A stretch of DNA of 15,143 nt from Prevotellaceae bacterium. Its GTDB lineage: Bacteria; Bacteroidota; Bacteroidia; Bacteroidales; Paludibacteraceae. The stretch covers positions 1 to 15,143 of the forward strand of contig JAISXJ010000117.1 in assembly GCA_031270565.1 (NCBI GenBank). The letters run 5' to 3'. Position 1 is the stretch's first letter. Each line of letters starts with the position of its first letter. The notes beneath the pieces are model-generated. The model was not told the DNA's origin, searched no databases, and saw only the letters and a list, made by a program, of their open reading frames with translations. The translations under genes were made by a program, and so were the position numbers. Shown in pieces: positions 6,716 through 13,191 of the stretch.

Positions 6716-7147
6716 TTAGATGCCGGTATGTCCGAAACCGCCTGCGCCGCGTGCCGTTGTCCGAAGTTCCTCTACTTCGACCCACTCTGCCTGTTCGTGT
6801 TTCGCGATAATCATCTGGCAAATCCGCTCTCCGTCATTAATAACAAACGGCTCGTTGGACAGATTAATCAGAATCACACAAATTTCTCCGCGATAATCGG
6901 CATCAATTGTGCCGGGCGAATTTAATACGGTAATACCTTTTTTGATTGCCAGTCCGCTGCGCGGGCGAATCTGCGCTTCATAGCCTGCGGGCAACGCCAG
7001 ATACAAGCCTGTTGGCACTAAGATACGTTCTAATGGATTTATTAACAGGGGAGTGTCAAGGTTGGCTCTCAAATCCATACCTGCCGAAAAGTCTGTGGCA
7101 TAAGCCGGTAACGGATGATGAGAGCGGTTAATGATTTCTATGGTCAT
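6716..7147 (-). CDS. dut: Deoxyuridine 5'-triphosphate nucleotidohydrolase (dUTPase)
   Basis: Dut hydrolyses dUTP to dUMP and pyrophosphate, keeping uracil out of DNA and feeding dTMP synthesis. The 143-residue length is that of the homotrimeric family. All five motifs are present: motif 1 AGMDLRA (22-28), motif 2 RSGLA (63-67), motif 3 GTIDADYRGEI (79-89, catalytic Asp84), motif 4 GERICQMII (106-114) and the C-terminal arm motif 5 RGAGGFGHTG (133-142). It is therefore expected to be active. It starts about 180 bp after prfA on the same strand, with its own -7 motif in the gap. The TPR gene follows 70 bp downstream. Confidence 0.97.
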   Translation of the reverse strand: MTIEIINRSHHPLPAYATDFSAGMDLRANLDTPLLINPLERILVPTGLYLALPAGYEAQIRPRSGLAIKKGITVLNSPGTIDADYRGEICVILINLSNEPFVINDGERICQMIIAKHEQAEWVEVEELRTTARGAGGFGHTGI

Positions 7148-7209
7148 AATCGGTATTTTTGAGTTGAACGATATAGCAAGTTATCTCTGTTTGCGCCCCA
7201 AAGGACGGG

Positions 7210-7217
7210 CAAAGGTA
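7210..7217 (-). promoter_or_regulatory. Candidate -7 element for dut
   Basis: TACCTTTG on the minus strand is an exact match to the Bacteroidota -7 consensus TAnnTTTG. It lies 63 nt upstream of the dut start codon. No clear TTTG -33 element is present at the expected spacing, so the call rests on the -7 motif and position alone. If real, dut and the TPR gene form a transcription unit separate from prfA. Nothing else is recognisable in the 7148-7328 gap. Confidence 0.5.
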
Positions 7218-7328
7218 CATCTTTTTTAGTGTTCGGTTATCAGTTTTCTAAGACGGTTAACGCTTTCTTCAGCAACCGCGAAAAAGAAGAAAAGCCTGAT
7301 TATTAGCGGAATCGTGTTTTGCTGTCCG

Positions 7329-8408
7329 TTAATCATTCGTCTTCATACGTTCGGTATTTTCAGCGATAATCAGCTGGTCTATCAACGGCTGTATATCACC
7401 ACCGACAAAGGCAGGCAGATTATAGGCAGTGTAGTTTATGCGGTGGTCGGTGATGCGCCCCTGTGGATAGTTGTAGGTGCGAATCTTGGCGGAACGGTCG
7501 CCGGTGGAAACCATCGTTTTACGTTTGGCGGCAATAGCATCGTTATGTTTTGACAGTTCTATGTCATAGAGTTTTGTACGCAACATCTGCATTGCCAGTT
7601 CACGATTGGCAAGTTGCGTGCGTGCCTGCTGACAGACAACCACCAAGCCGGTCGGTTTGTGCGTAAGTTGTACCTTTGTTTCTACCTTGTTGACGTTTTG
7701 TCCGCCGGCGCCACCCGAACGCGATGTCTGCATCTCAACGTCAGCGGGATTAATTTCCACGTCCACCTCCTCTGCTTCGGGCAAAACCGCCACCGTTGCC
7801 GCAGAGGTATGTACACGCCCCTGCGTCTCGGTAACGGGTACACGCTGCACACGATGCACACCCGATTCATATTTAAGTGTTCCGTAAACATTTTCCCCCG
7901 TAACGGTGAAAATAACCTCTTTGTAACCGCCAAGAGCGCCTTCCGTAGCGCTGGAGAGTTCCGTTTTCCACCCTTTGTTCTCGCAATATTTGAGATACAT
8001 CTTACAAAGGTCTCCTGCAAAAATGGCAGCTTCGTCGCCACCAGTACCTCCACGTATCTCCATAATGACATTCTTACTGTCTTCCGGGTCGGCAGGCAGG
8101 AGCAGCATTTTGATAGTCTCTTCCATCGGAGCAAGCTGAGGCTCCAAAAGGTCTATCTCCTCTTTGGCAAGGCTACGCAACTCCACGTCGGACTCGGTAT
8201 TAAGCAGATAACGGGCATCGTCAATACGTTTAAGCAACAGGGCGTATTCATTGCGTTTGACGATAACACGTTGCAGTTCGGAATATTCTTTGTTGAGTTT
8301 GATGAATCGCTTCATATCTCCCACCACCAACGGGTCGGAAATTTGTGTGGAGAGTTCATCAAATCGTGCAGAAAGCCCTTCAAGGCGAGATAAAAGGTCG
8401 TTAGTCAT
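7329..8408 (-). CDS. prfA: Peptide chain release factor 1
   Basis: RF1 recognises UAA and UAG stop codons in the ribosomal A site and triggers peptidyl-tRNA hydrolysis. The 359 residues match the usual length. The catalytic GGQ lies at 235-237 within SGGAGGQNVNKVETKV. The tripeptide anticodon Pro191-Val-Thr193 fits RF1 (PxT) rather than RF2 (SPF). The conserved GGTGGDEAA (120-128) and GVHRVQRVP motifs are present. The gene begins 6 bp after the CYTH stop, so the two are probably one transcript from the promoter at 8956-8985. From memory, prfA in many Bacteroidales sits between purM and pyrF; neither is seen here. The TPR gene ends in TAG, an RF1-decoded stop. Confidence 0.98.
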   Translation of the reverse strand: MTNDLLSRLEGLSARFDELSTQISDPLVVGDMKRFIKLNKEYSELQRVIVKRNEYALLLKRIDDARYLLNTESDVELRSLAKEEIDLLEPQLAPMEETIKMLLLPADPEDSKNVIMEIRGGTGGDEAAIFAGDLCKMYLKYCENKGWKTELSSATEGALGGYKEVIFTVTGENVYGTLKYESGVHRVQRVPVTETQGRVHTSAATVAVLPEAEEVDVEINPADVEMQTSRSGGAGGQNVNKVETKVQLTHKPTGLVVVCQQARTQLANRELAMQMLRTKLYDIELSKHNDAIAAKRKTMVSTGDRSAKIRTYNYPQGRITDHRINYTAYNLPAFVGGDIQPLIDQLIIAENTERMKTND

Positions 8409-8414
8409 AATTAT

Positions 8415-8882
8415 TTATACCCACAAGGTATAGGGAGTTTCATAGAGGTTAGCGTTGTAATAACGCGGGTCATCGGTTACTTCCGCACCAATAAACGACG
8501 GTTTTTTAAACGGCGTATCGGTGGCTGGCAGTTCTATCTCCGCAACGACAAGACCTCTGTTTCTTCCCTGAAACACATCTATTTCCCAAACAAATCCTTC
8601 GTAGGATACTCGGTAACGCATTTTTTCTATGATAAATCCGTGACACATATCAGATAGCATCTTGTCGGCATCTTCCACCGGAATAGCATATTCAAATTCA
8701 TCGCGGGCATAGCCCACCGAAGCGCTTTTCACCGTAATGAAAGCACGATCATCATATTGCCGGATGCGTACCACACAACCGGCTTCGCAACATAAATAGC
8801 CCTGTACAATACGACACGGCGAACTCTGCGACATAAAATCAAGTGTATTAACTAAAAATTTTCGCTCTATTTCTTTTCCCAT
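8415..8882 (-). CDS. CYTH-domain triphosphate-binding protein (triphosphatase or class IV adenylate cyclase-like)
   Basis: The 155-residue single-domain protein opens with the CYTH signature EIERK (ExExK: Glu4, Glu6, Lys8). The other inward-facing charged pairs of the triphosphate tunnel are visible: Arg39/Arg41 (VRIRQ), Lys52 (FITVKS), Glu62/Glu64 (EFEY), Arg89/Arg91 (MRYRV), Glu100/Asp102 (WEIDVF) and Glu115/Glu117 (AEIEL). The active site is therefore complete. Small bacterial CYTH proteins of this length are mostly inorganic triphosphatases, a few being adenylate cyclases or thiamine-triphosphatases. The sequence cannot distinguish these, though tripolyphosphatase is the likeliest. The gene is first in a unit with prfA and has a well-matched promoter 74 bp upstream. 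Confidence 0.9.
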   Translation of the reverse strand: MGKEIERKFLVNTLDFMSQSSPCRIVQGYLCCEAGCVVRIRQYDDRAFITVKSASVGYARDEFEYAIPVEDADKMLSDMCHGFIIEKMRYRVSYEGFVWEIDVFQGRNRGLVVAEIELPATDTPFKKPSFIGAEVTDDPRYYNANLYETPYTLWV

Positions 8883-8955
8883 AAGACAACTTTTTTAATA
8901 ACCCTGCCTATAAGCAGATTGACCATACTAACGAACAGGATTGGTTTTTATTTTG

Positions 8956-8985
8956 CAAAGATAGTGTTTTTTGATGAAAAAACAA
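8956..8985 (-). promoter_or_regulatory. Promoter of the CYTH-prfA unit
   Basis: On the minus strand TTG (8983-8985) is followed after 19 nt by TATCTTTG (8956-8963), an exact TAnnTTTG -7 match with near-consensus spacing. It lies 74 nt upstream of the CYTH start codon and is one of the two best promoter matches in the window. Confidence 0.7.
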
Positions 8986-9092
8986 TCTTTTTTTCAGAAT
9001 AGATGTACAAATTTTGTCCGCATGTCTGCTATGAAAAGGCAATGATTACCTCATCCTCAATCCGCTTTGAAAAGGCAAGAACATAAAACTTC

Positions 9093-9123
9093 TTGCACAA
9101 TCCAAAAACTTGTATTATTTTTG
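9093..9123 (+). promoter_or_regulatory. Candidate promoter reading toward the first BspA-like gene
   Basis: TTG (9093-9095) is separated by 20 nt from TATTTTTG (9116-9123), an exact TAnnTTTG match at ideal spacing. It diverges from the CYTH promoter. No convincing gene starts just downstream; the next is the BspA-like gene at 9555. A transcript from here would run through copy 2 of the 220-bp element and carry a leader of about 420 nt. Between the divergent promoters (8990-9090) the only visible pattern is a 15-base direct repeat, GCT.TGAAAAGGCAA, at 9028 and 9064. Confidence 0.55.
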
Positions 9124-9185
9124 CACCCTTAATTTATCACCAATAAAAACTGACCCCAAAAGAATGTTTGTATCTGATATTCTAT

Positions 9186-9403
9186 ATTTACCTTTTTTGC
9201 AGTTTAGACGGTTTAACCGACTAAAAGTAAGTTCGTTACAACCCCCCCTGTTTTCTCCTTAACTCCTTGTATTCAAGTGATTAACAAAACCTTAGATTTT
9301 TTCTATTTGACAGTTAACAGCGCGAAGTTTCTTTGCGTTTCCTTGCCATATACATTTATAACGGCACGCTTCCCGAATTTTCGGAGGCGTTGCCGCTCTG
9401 TTT
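9186..9403 (+). repeat. 220-bp leader element, copy 2
   Basis: This is the inverted partner of 4468-4690. The closest match runs 9204-9370. The homopolymer is seven C here (9242-9248) against nine in copy 1. After 9370 the copies diverge in sequence, but both still form a hairpin: here CGGCACGC and GCGTTGCCG (9362-9395) with an inner perfect CCGAA/TTCGG. It lies about 150 bp upstream of the BspA-like gene at 9555. The gene-free stretch 8883-9554 is made up of the divergent promoters, this element and the leader that follows. Confidence 0.85.
9306..9335 (+). promoter_or_regulatory. Candidate Bacteroidota promoter inside copy 2
   Basis: TTTG (9306-9309), an 18-nt spacer and TTTCTTTG (9328-9335) give a consensus -33 and a -7 with one mismatch (T for A). 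Sequence and spacing are unchanged in copy 1. The conserved hairpin at 9362-9395 would then lie early in the 5' untranslated RNA of the BspA-like gene. Confidence 0.4.
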
Positions 9404-9554
9404 TATTGCGCCTCTTGCGAAAAACTCAAATTGATTTACGATTTACGAATTGAGAAACAACGTTCGGCGTAGCCAATAACTAAACTCTAAACTCCAAAAT
9501 CTAAAATCTAAAATAACTATACTCTAAAATAATTAAAACCTAAAATATGTTTTT
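9404..9554 (+). repeat. BspA leader element, copy 1, with mini-ORF
   Basis: This leader shares blocks with 13044-13191 upstream of the second BspA-like gene. The shared blocks are a TTGCGCC.CTTGCGAAA segment, a 24-base block GAATTGAGAAAC...GTTCGGCGT (9447-9470) followed by AGCCAAT, and the segment just before the start codon (9535-9560). The middle is A-rich with near-tandem CTAAA units. There is no Shine-Dalgarno sequence. A three-codon reading frame ATG TTT TTA TGA (9547-9558) ends by overlapping the main ATG at 9555 and is identical in the second gene's leader. Confidence 0.65.
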
Positions 9555-12500
9555 ATGAAAACAAAATCTTTCTACTCTTTTGCCCTCGTGGCAACGCTTT
9601 TATGCCTCTGCTCTGCTAACAGAGCAGAGGCGTACGATTTCGCCGCCTACAACGGACAAGCACAAATCTACTACAATATTACCTCCGCCGTTGAGCCTTT
9701 TAAGGTAGAGGTAACGTATGCCACCGAAGTGACCTACAACGACTACAGCGGCACAGTTGTTATCCCTGACACTGTTACCAATTTGGGAGTAACTTATGTG
9801 GTAACGGCAATTGGAGAGTGGGCTTTTGCCGAGTGCAGCGGTTTGAATTCAGTAACTATTCCTAATTCGGTTACTTGGATTGGAAGTGCGGCTTTTCGAT
9901 CTTGCAGCGGGTTGACCGGTATTGATGTTGCTGTCGGTAATCCGCATTACAGTTCCATTGAAGGCGTATTGTTTAACAAAGACAAGGAAACATTGATACT
10001 GTACCCCGCCGGTAAAGCAGGCAGTTATATTATTCCTGAATCAGTAGAGACGATTGGAGGTGCGGCTTTTACCGATTGCGACAAGTTGACTTCTGTAACA
10101 ATCGGTAATTCGGTTACTTGGATTGGAGATATGGCTTTTTACAATTGCAGCGGCTTGACCGGTACATTAACTATACCTAATTCGGTTATTTCGATTGAAG
10201 CTTATGCTTTTCAATCTTGCAGCAAGTTGGATTCTGTAACAATCGGTAATTCGGTAAAGATGATTGGATATCATGCTTTTCGCGAGTGCACAAGTTTAAC
10301 AGCAGTAACTATTGGAAATTCGGTTACTTCGATTGGAAGTAGTGCTTTTCGCGAGTGCAGCCTGTTGGCTTCGATAACAATCTATGCAGAAATTCCACCG
10401 GCAGTCGAAAGCAATACTTTTGGCGATGTTTCCACTGATATTCCTGTGCACATCCCCTGCGGCACGAAAACAGCGTATGAGGGTGCAGATGGATGGGAAA
10501 ATTTTACAAATTACGAGGAAGATATTTTTCCCGTTCTGACTGTAGAGAGCGCAGATGCCGACAAAGGAACGGCAAGCATCACACAACCACAAGCCTCCTG
10601 CGCCGACAACGGGGCAATCATCACAGCAACGCCCGCACTCAAACACGTCTTTAAGCAGTGGAGCGACGGCAGTATAGAAAATCCGTATACTGTCACGGTA
10701 ACAAAAGATACAACACTGACCGCGCAGTTTGAGTCAGTGAGGTATGATTTCGCCGCCGTTAACAATGGGCAGAAAATCTACTATATGATTACCTCCCACA
10801 CTGACCCCCGGACGGTAGAGGTGACGTATGCCACCGACGATACCTTTAACGACTACAGCGGCGCAGTTGTTATCCCTGACACTGTTACCAATTTGGGAGT
10901 AACATATACGGTAACGGCAATTGGCAATTCTGCTTTTCGGCTTTCTACAGGCTTAACGGCAGTAACTATTCCCGAATCAGTAGAGACGATTGGAAATTAT
11001 GCTTTTTCCTATTGTAGCGGTTTGACCGGTACATTAACCGTTCCAGATTCGGTTACTTCGATTGGAAATTCTGCTTTTTCCGCTTGCAACAAGTTGGATT
11101 CGGTAACAATCGGTGATTCTGTAAAGACGATTGGAGAGCGGGCTTTTTCCGGTTGCAGCGGGTTGACTTCAGTAACAATCGGTAATTCAGTAGAGACGAT
11201 TGGAAATCTGGCTTTTTACAATTGCAGCGGGTTGACCGGCACATTAACTATTCCTAATTCGGTAAAAACGATTGGAATTCAGGCTTTTCAATCTTGCAAC
11301 GGGTTGACTTCAGTAACAATCGGTAATTCTGTAAAGACGATTGGAACGGCGGCTTTTCGATTTTGCCGCGGTTTGACCGATATTAATGTTGCTGCTGACA
11401 ATCAGCATTATAGTTCCCGTGAGGGCGTATTGTTTAACAAAGCGCAGAATACATTGATACAGTACCCCGGCAGTAAATCAGGCAGTTATACAGTTCCTAA
11501 TTCGGTTACTTCGATTGGATATAATGCTTTTGCCTCTTGCAGCGGGTTGAATTCTGTAACAATCGGAAATTCAGTAGAGACGATTGAAGGTTGGGCTTTT
11601 CAATCTTGCAGCAATTTGGCTTCTGTAACAATCGGAAATTCTGTAAAGATGCTTGGAGATTATGCTTTTCAAAATTGCACAGATTTAACAGCAGTAACTA
11701 TTGGAAGTTCGGTAGAGACGATTGGAGAGTGGGCTTTTTCCGGTTGCAGCAAGTTGGCTTCGGCAACAATCTATGCAGAAACTCCGCCGACAGTCGTAGA
11801 CGATGCTTTTTTCAGTGTTTCCACAGAAATTCTTGTTTATGTTCCTTGCAGAAGCGTATCTGCATATCAGTCGGCAGCAGTATGGAGCAATTTTACAAAT
11901 ATAAATGCTTCGCCGATATACAAAAATGAAAATGATATAATTTGTCAAAACGAATTGCCTTATGCTTGGCAAAACGATACTGTTTTTCCGGTCGGCTCAG
12001 TTTCGGGCGAATATATTTTTAACAGGCAAACACTAGACGGCTGCGACAGCATTGTTGTACTGAATTTAACGGTATTGCCCCAATCGTCGTCTACAATTAA
12101 TGTTACAATTTGTTACGGCGCAACCTACACCGAAAACGGTTTTAACGAAAACGCAACCGACACCTATACGCAAGTGTTGCAAAACGTAAATGGCTGCGAC
12201 AGCATTGTGACGCTGAACTTAACGGTATTGCCCGAAGTACCGATTACAACATTTGATGTTACAATTTGTTTCGGCACAACCTACAACGAGAACGGCTTTA
12301 ACGAAAACACAACCGGCGCTTATACGCAGGAGTTGCAAAACGTAAACGGCTGCGACAGCATTGTTAAGTTGAATTTGACGGTAAATCCATTACCTGAAGT
12401 TCCGGTTTATGCAAATAGAGTTCACAAAGGTAATTACACTTTACCTGTAGTAGAAAACGGCGTTTGGACGGATAATGACGAGGTTGTAACCGTTGCATCA

Positions 12501-12806
12501 GCCAGCGGCACATACATCCTCACCATAATCGACCTCGAAACTGGATGTAAAAACTCTACAACATTAACAGTGGAAATTACAACCGCCCTTGGGTTCTATC
12601 CAAATCCCGTAAGAGATGAACTGTTTATTTCGGGTGTATCGGGAGATACAAGTGTGGAAATCACGGATTTGTCAGGGCACACGGTAGGGACGTGGCATGC
12701 AGAGTCTCCACAAACCGGCGTGATAAGCATTGATGTTTCGTATTTGACAAAAGGCGTGTATCTGGTAAGAATCGGCAGAGTAACAGAAAAGATTGTGAAG
12801 GAATAA
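9555..12806 (+). CDS. BspA-like leucine-rich-repeat surface protein with T9SS sorting domain
   Basis: The 1083-residue secreted protein has a signal peptide (about 1-26). Two tandem modules follow. Each begins with YDFAA...Q.IYY.ITS...VEVTYAT (27 and 397) and contains many 23-24-residue BspA-type LRR_5 repeats (LTSVTIGNSVETIGNLAFYNCSG type) at about 80-280 and 452-745. Inserts of the form HYSS.EGVLFNK lie at 131-142 and 618-629. Module 1 closes with an InlB-B-like 'bacterial repeat' (about 325-393, ending DTTLTAQFES). Then come three GCDSIV..LNLTV repeats (about 795-943) common on Bacteroidota surface proteins. The last segment is a T9SS type A sorting domain (about 1011-1083: FYPNPVRDELFIS...KGVYLVRI). 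The protein should be exported and anchored at the cell surface, where BspA-like proteins typically bind host or matrix proteins. Its ligand is unknown. The nucleotide sequences of the modules are very alike, suggesting internal duplication. Confidence 0.92.
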   Translation: MKTKSFYSFALVATLLCLCSANRAEAYDFAAYNGQAQIYYNITSAVEPFKVEVTYATEVTYNDYSGTVVIPDTVTNLGVTYVVTAIGEWAFAECSGLNSVTIPNSVTWIGSAAFRSCSGLTGIDVAVGNPHYSSIEGVLFNKDKETLILYPAGKAGSYIIPESVETIGGAAFTDCDKLTSVTIGNSVTWIGDMAFYNCSGLTGTLTIPNSVISIEAYAFQSCSKLDSVTIGNSVKMIGYHAFRECTSLTAVTIGNSVTSIGSSAFRECSLLASITIYAEIPPAVESNTFGDVSTDIPVHIPCGTKTAYEGADGWENFTNYEEDIFPVLTVESADADKGTASITQPQASCADNGAIITATPALKHVFKQWSDGSIENPYTVTVTKDTTLTAQFESVRYDFAAVNNGQKIYYMITSHTDPRTVEVTYATDDTFNDYSGAVVIPDTVTNLGVTYTVTAIGNSAFRLSTGLTAVTIPESVETIGNYAFSYCSGLTGTLTVPDSVTSIGNSAFSACNKLDSVTIGDSVKTIGERAFSGCSGLTSVTIGNSVETIGNLAFYNCSGLTGTLTIPNSVKTIGIQAFQSCNGLTSVTIGNSVKTIGTAAFRFCRGLTDINVAADNQHYSSREGVLFNKAQNTLIQYPGSKSGSYTVPNSVTSIGYNAFASCSGLNSVTIGNSVETIEGWAFQSCSNLASVTIGNSVKMLGDYAFQNCTDLTAVTIGSSVETIGEWAFSGCSKLASATIYAETPPTVVDDAFFSVSTEILVYVPCRSVSAYQSAAVWSNFTNINASPIYKNENDIICQNELPYAWQNDTVFPVGSVSGEYIFNRQTLDGCDSIVVLNLTVLPQSSSTINVTICYGATYTENGFNENATDTYTQVLQNVNGCDSIVTLNLTVLPEVPITTFDVTICFGTTYNENGFNENTTGAYTQELQNVNGCDSIVKLNLTVNPLPEVPVYANRVHKGNYTLPVVENGVWTDNDEVVTVASASGTYILTIIDLETGCKNSTTLTVEITTALGFYPNPVRDELFISGVSGDTSVEITDLSGHTVGTWHAESPQTGVISIDVSYLTKGVYLVRIGRVTEKIVKE
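9605..9630 (+). other. Perfect 11-bp hairpin inside the signal-peptide codons
   Basis: CCTCTGCTCTG (9605-9615) pairs perfectly with CAGAGCAGAGG (9620-9630) around a CTAA loop. It falls in codons 17-26 of the BspA-like gene, the end of the signal peptide. As RNA it would be a stable stem about 50 nt after the start codon. The second BspA-like gene has only a weak 6-bp stem (TTTGCG/CGCAAA) at the matching place, so conservation is not shown. Confidence 0.6.
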
Positions 12807-12822
12807 CAGCTTCACCCCCGCT

Positions 12823-12997
12823 CCCGCAGATTTGTAATCTGCGGGACTACTCCTCGTTTCTGACGAGGAGTTAGATGGTCGGTCGTTTTCAACGACCAAT
12901 CTCGTTACAAACGAGATTACCATTTACCCCTCGTTACAAACGAGGGGGAGAAAAAGGATTGCTTTAACAAGCAAACCACAGATTACAAATCTGCGGT
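12823..12997. repeat. Array of seven short hairpins between the BspA-like genes
   Basis: Seven consecutive hairpins begin 17 nt after the first BspA-like stop: 12823-12845 (10-bp stem), 12849-12871 (9), 12881-12897 (7), 12898-12918 (9), 12927-12947 (9), 12959-12974 (6) and 12975-12997 (10 with one mismatch). Most have a 3-nt loop (TGT, TTC or ACA) closed by TT and AA, and stem cores drawn from CAGATT or CTCGTT. Outer stem bases differ yet remain paired. Hairpins 1 and 7 have the same core in opposite orientation; 4 and 5 share the 15-base core CTCGTTACAAACGAG. None is followed by a clear T-run. Together with the leader at 13044-13191 this fills the gene-free stretch 12807-13191. Confidence 0.8.
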
Positions 12998-13043
12998 AGC
13001 AAAAAAATGAAAAATGAAAAATAAATTTATTTACCAACCAGTT

Positions 13044-13191
13044 TTGCGCCCCTTGCGAAACCTCCCGCTTTGGCGGGAGAAGACGCAAAGAACGCAAAGG
13101 CACGAAAACTGAAGAATTGAGAATTGAGAAACAACGTTCGGCGTAAGCCAATTACGAATTACGAATTACTAAAACCTAAAAATATGTTTTT
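13044..13191 (+). repeat. BspA leader element, copy 2, with mini-ORF and extra hairpin
   Basis: This leader shares blocks with 9404-9554, including GAATTGAGAAAC...GTTCGGCGT (13121-13144), AAGCCAAT, and the segment before the start (13171-13197). It differs by an inserted perfect hairpin, CTCCCGC-TTTG-GCGGGAG (13062-13079), and by the dispersed CTTTGCG-type repeat (13083-13109, inverted relative to 3916-3941). A tandem ATTACGA microrepeat lies at 13151-13165. The mini-ORF ATG TTT TTA TGA (13184-13195) again overlaps the main start ATG (13192). Confidence 0.65.

Noticed and set aside
7614..8393. Long plus-strand open frame of 259 codons opposite prfA
   Set aside because: It is antisense to a complete RF1 gene with all motifs, its translation resembles no protein family, and it is a codon-usage shadow.
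9164..9262. 32-codon frame downstream of the 9093-9123 promoter
   Set aside because: Most of it lies in the 220-bp repeat, and the equivalent frame in copy 1 is broken by a stop codon.
4468..9403. Composite transposon or insertion sequence bounded by the inverted repeats
   Set aside because: There is no transposase, integrase or target-site duplication, and the enclosed genes are ordinary housekeeping genes.
12823..12997. Hairpin cluster read as a CRISPR array, tRNA or series of terminators
   Set aside because: There is no constant repeat with spacers, no cloverleaf, and no T-runs after the stems.
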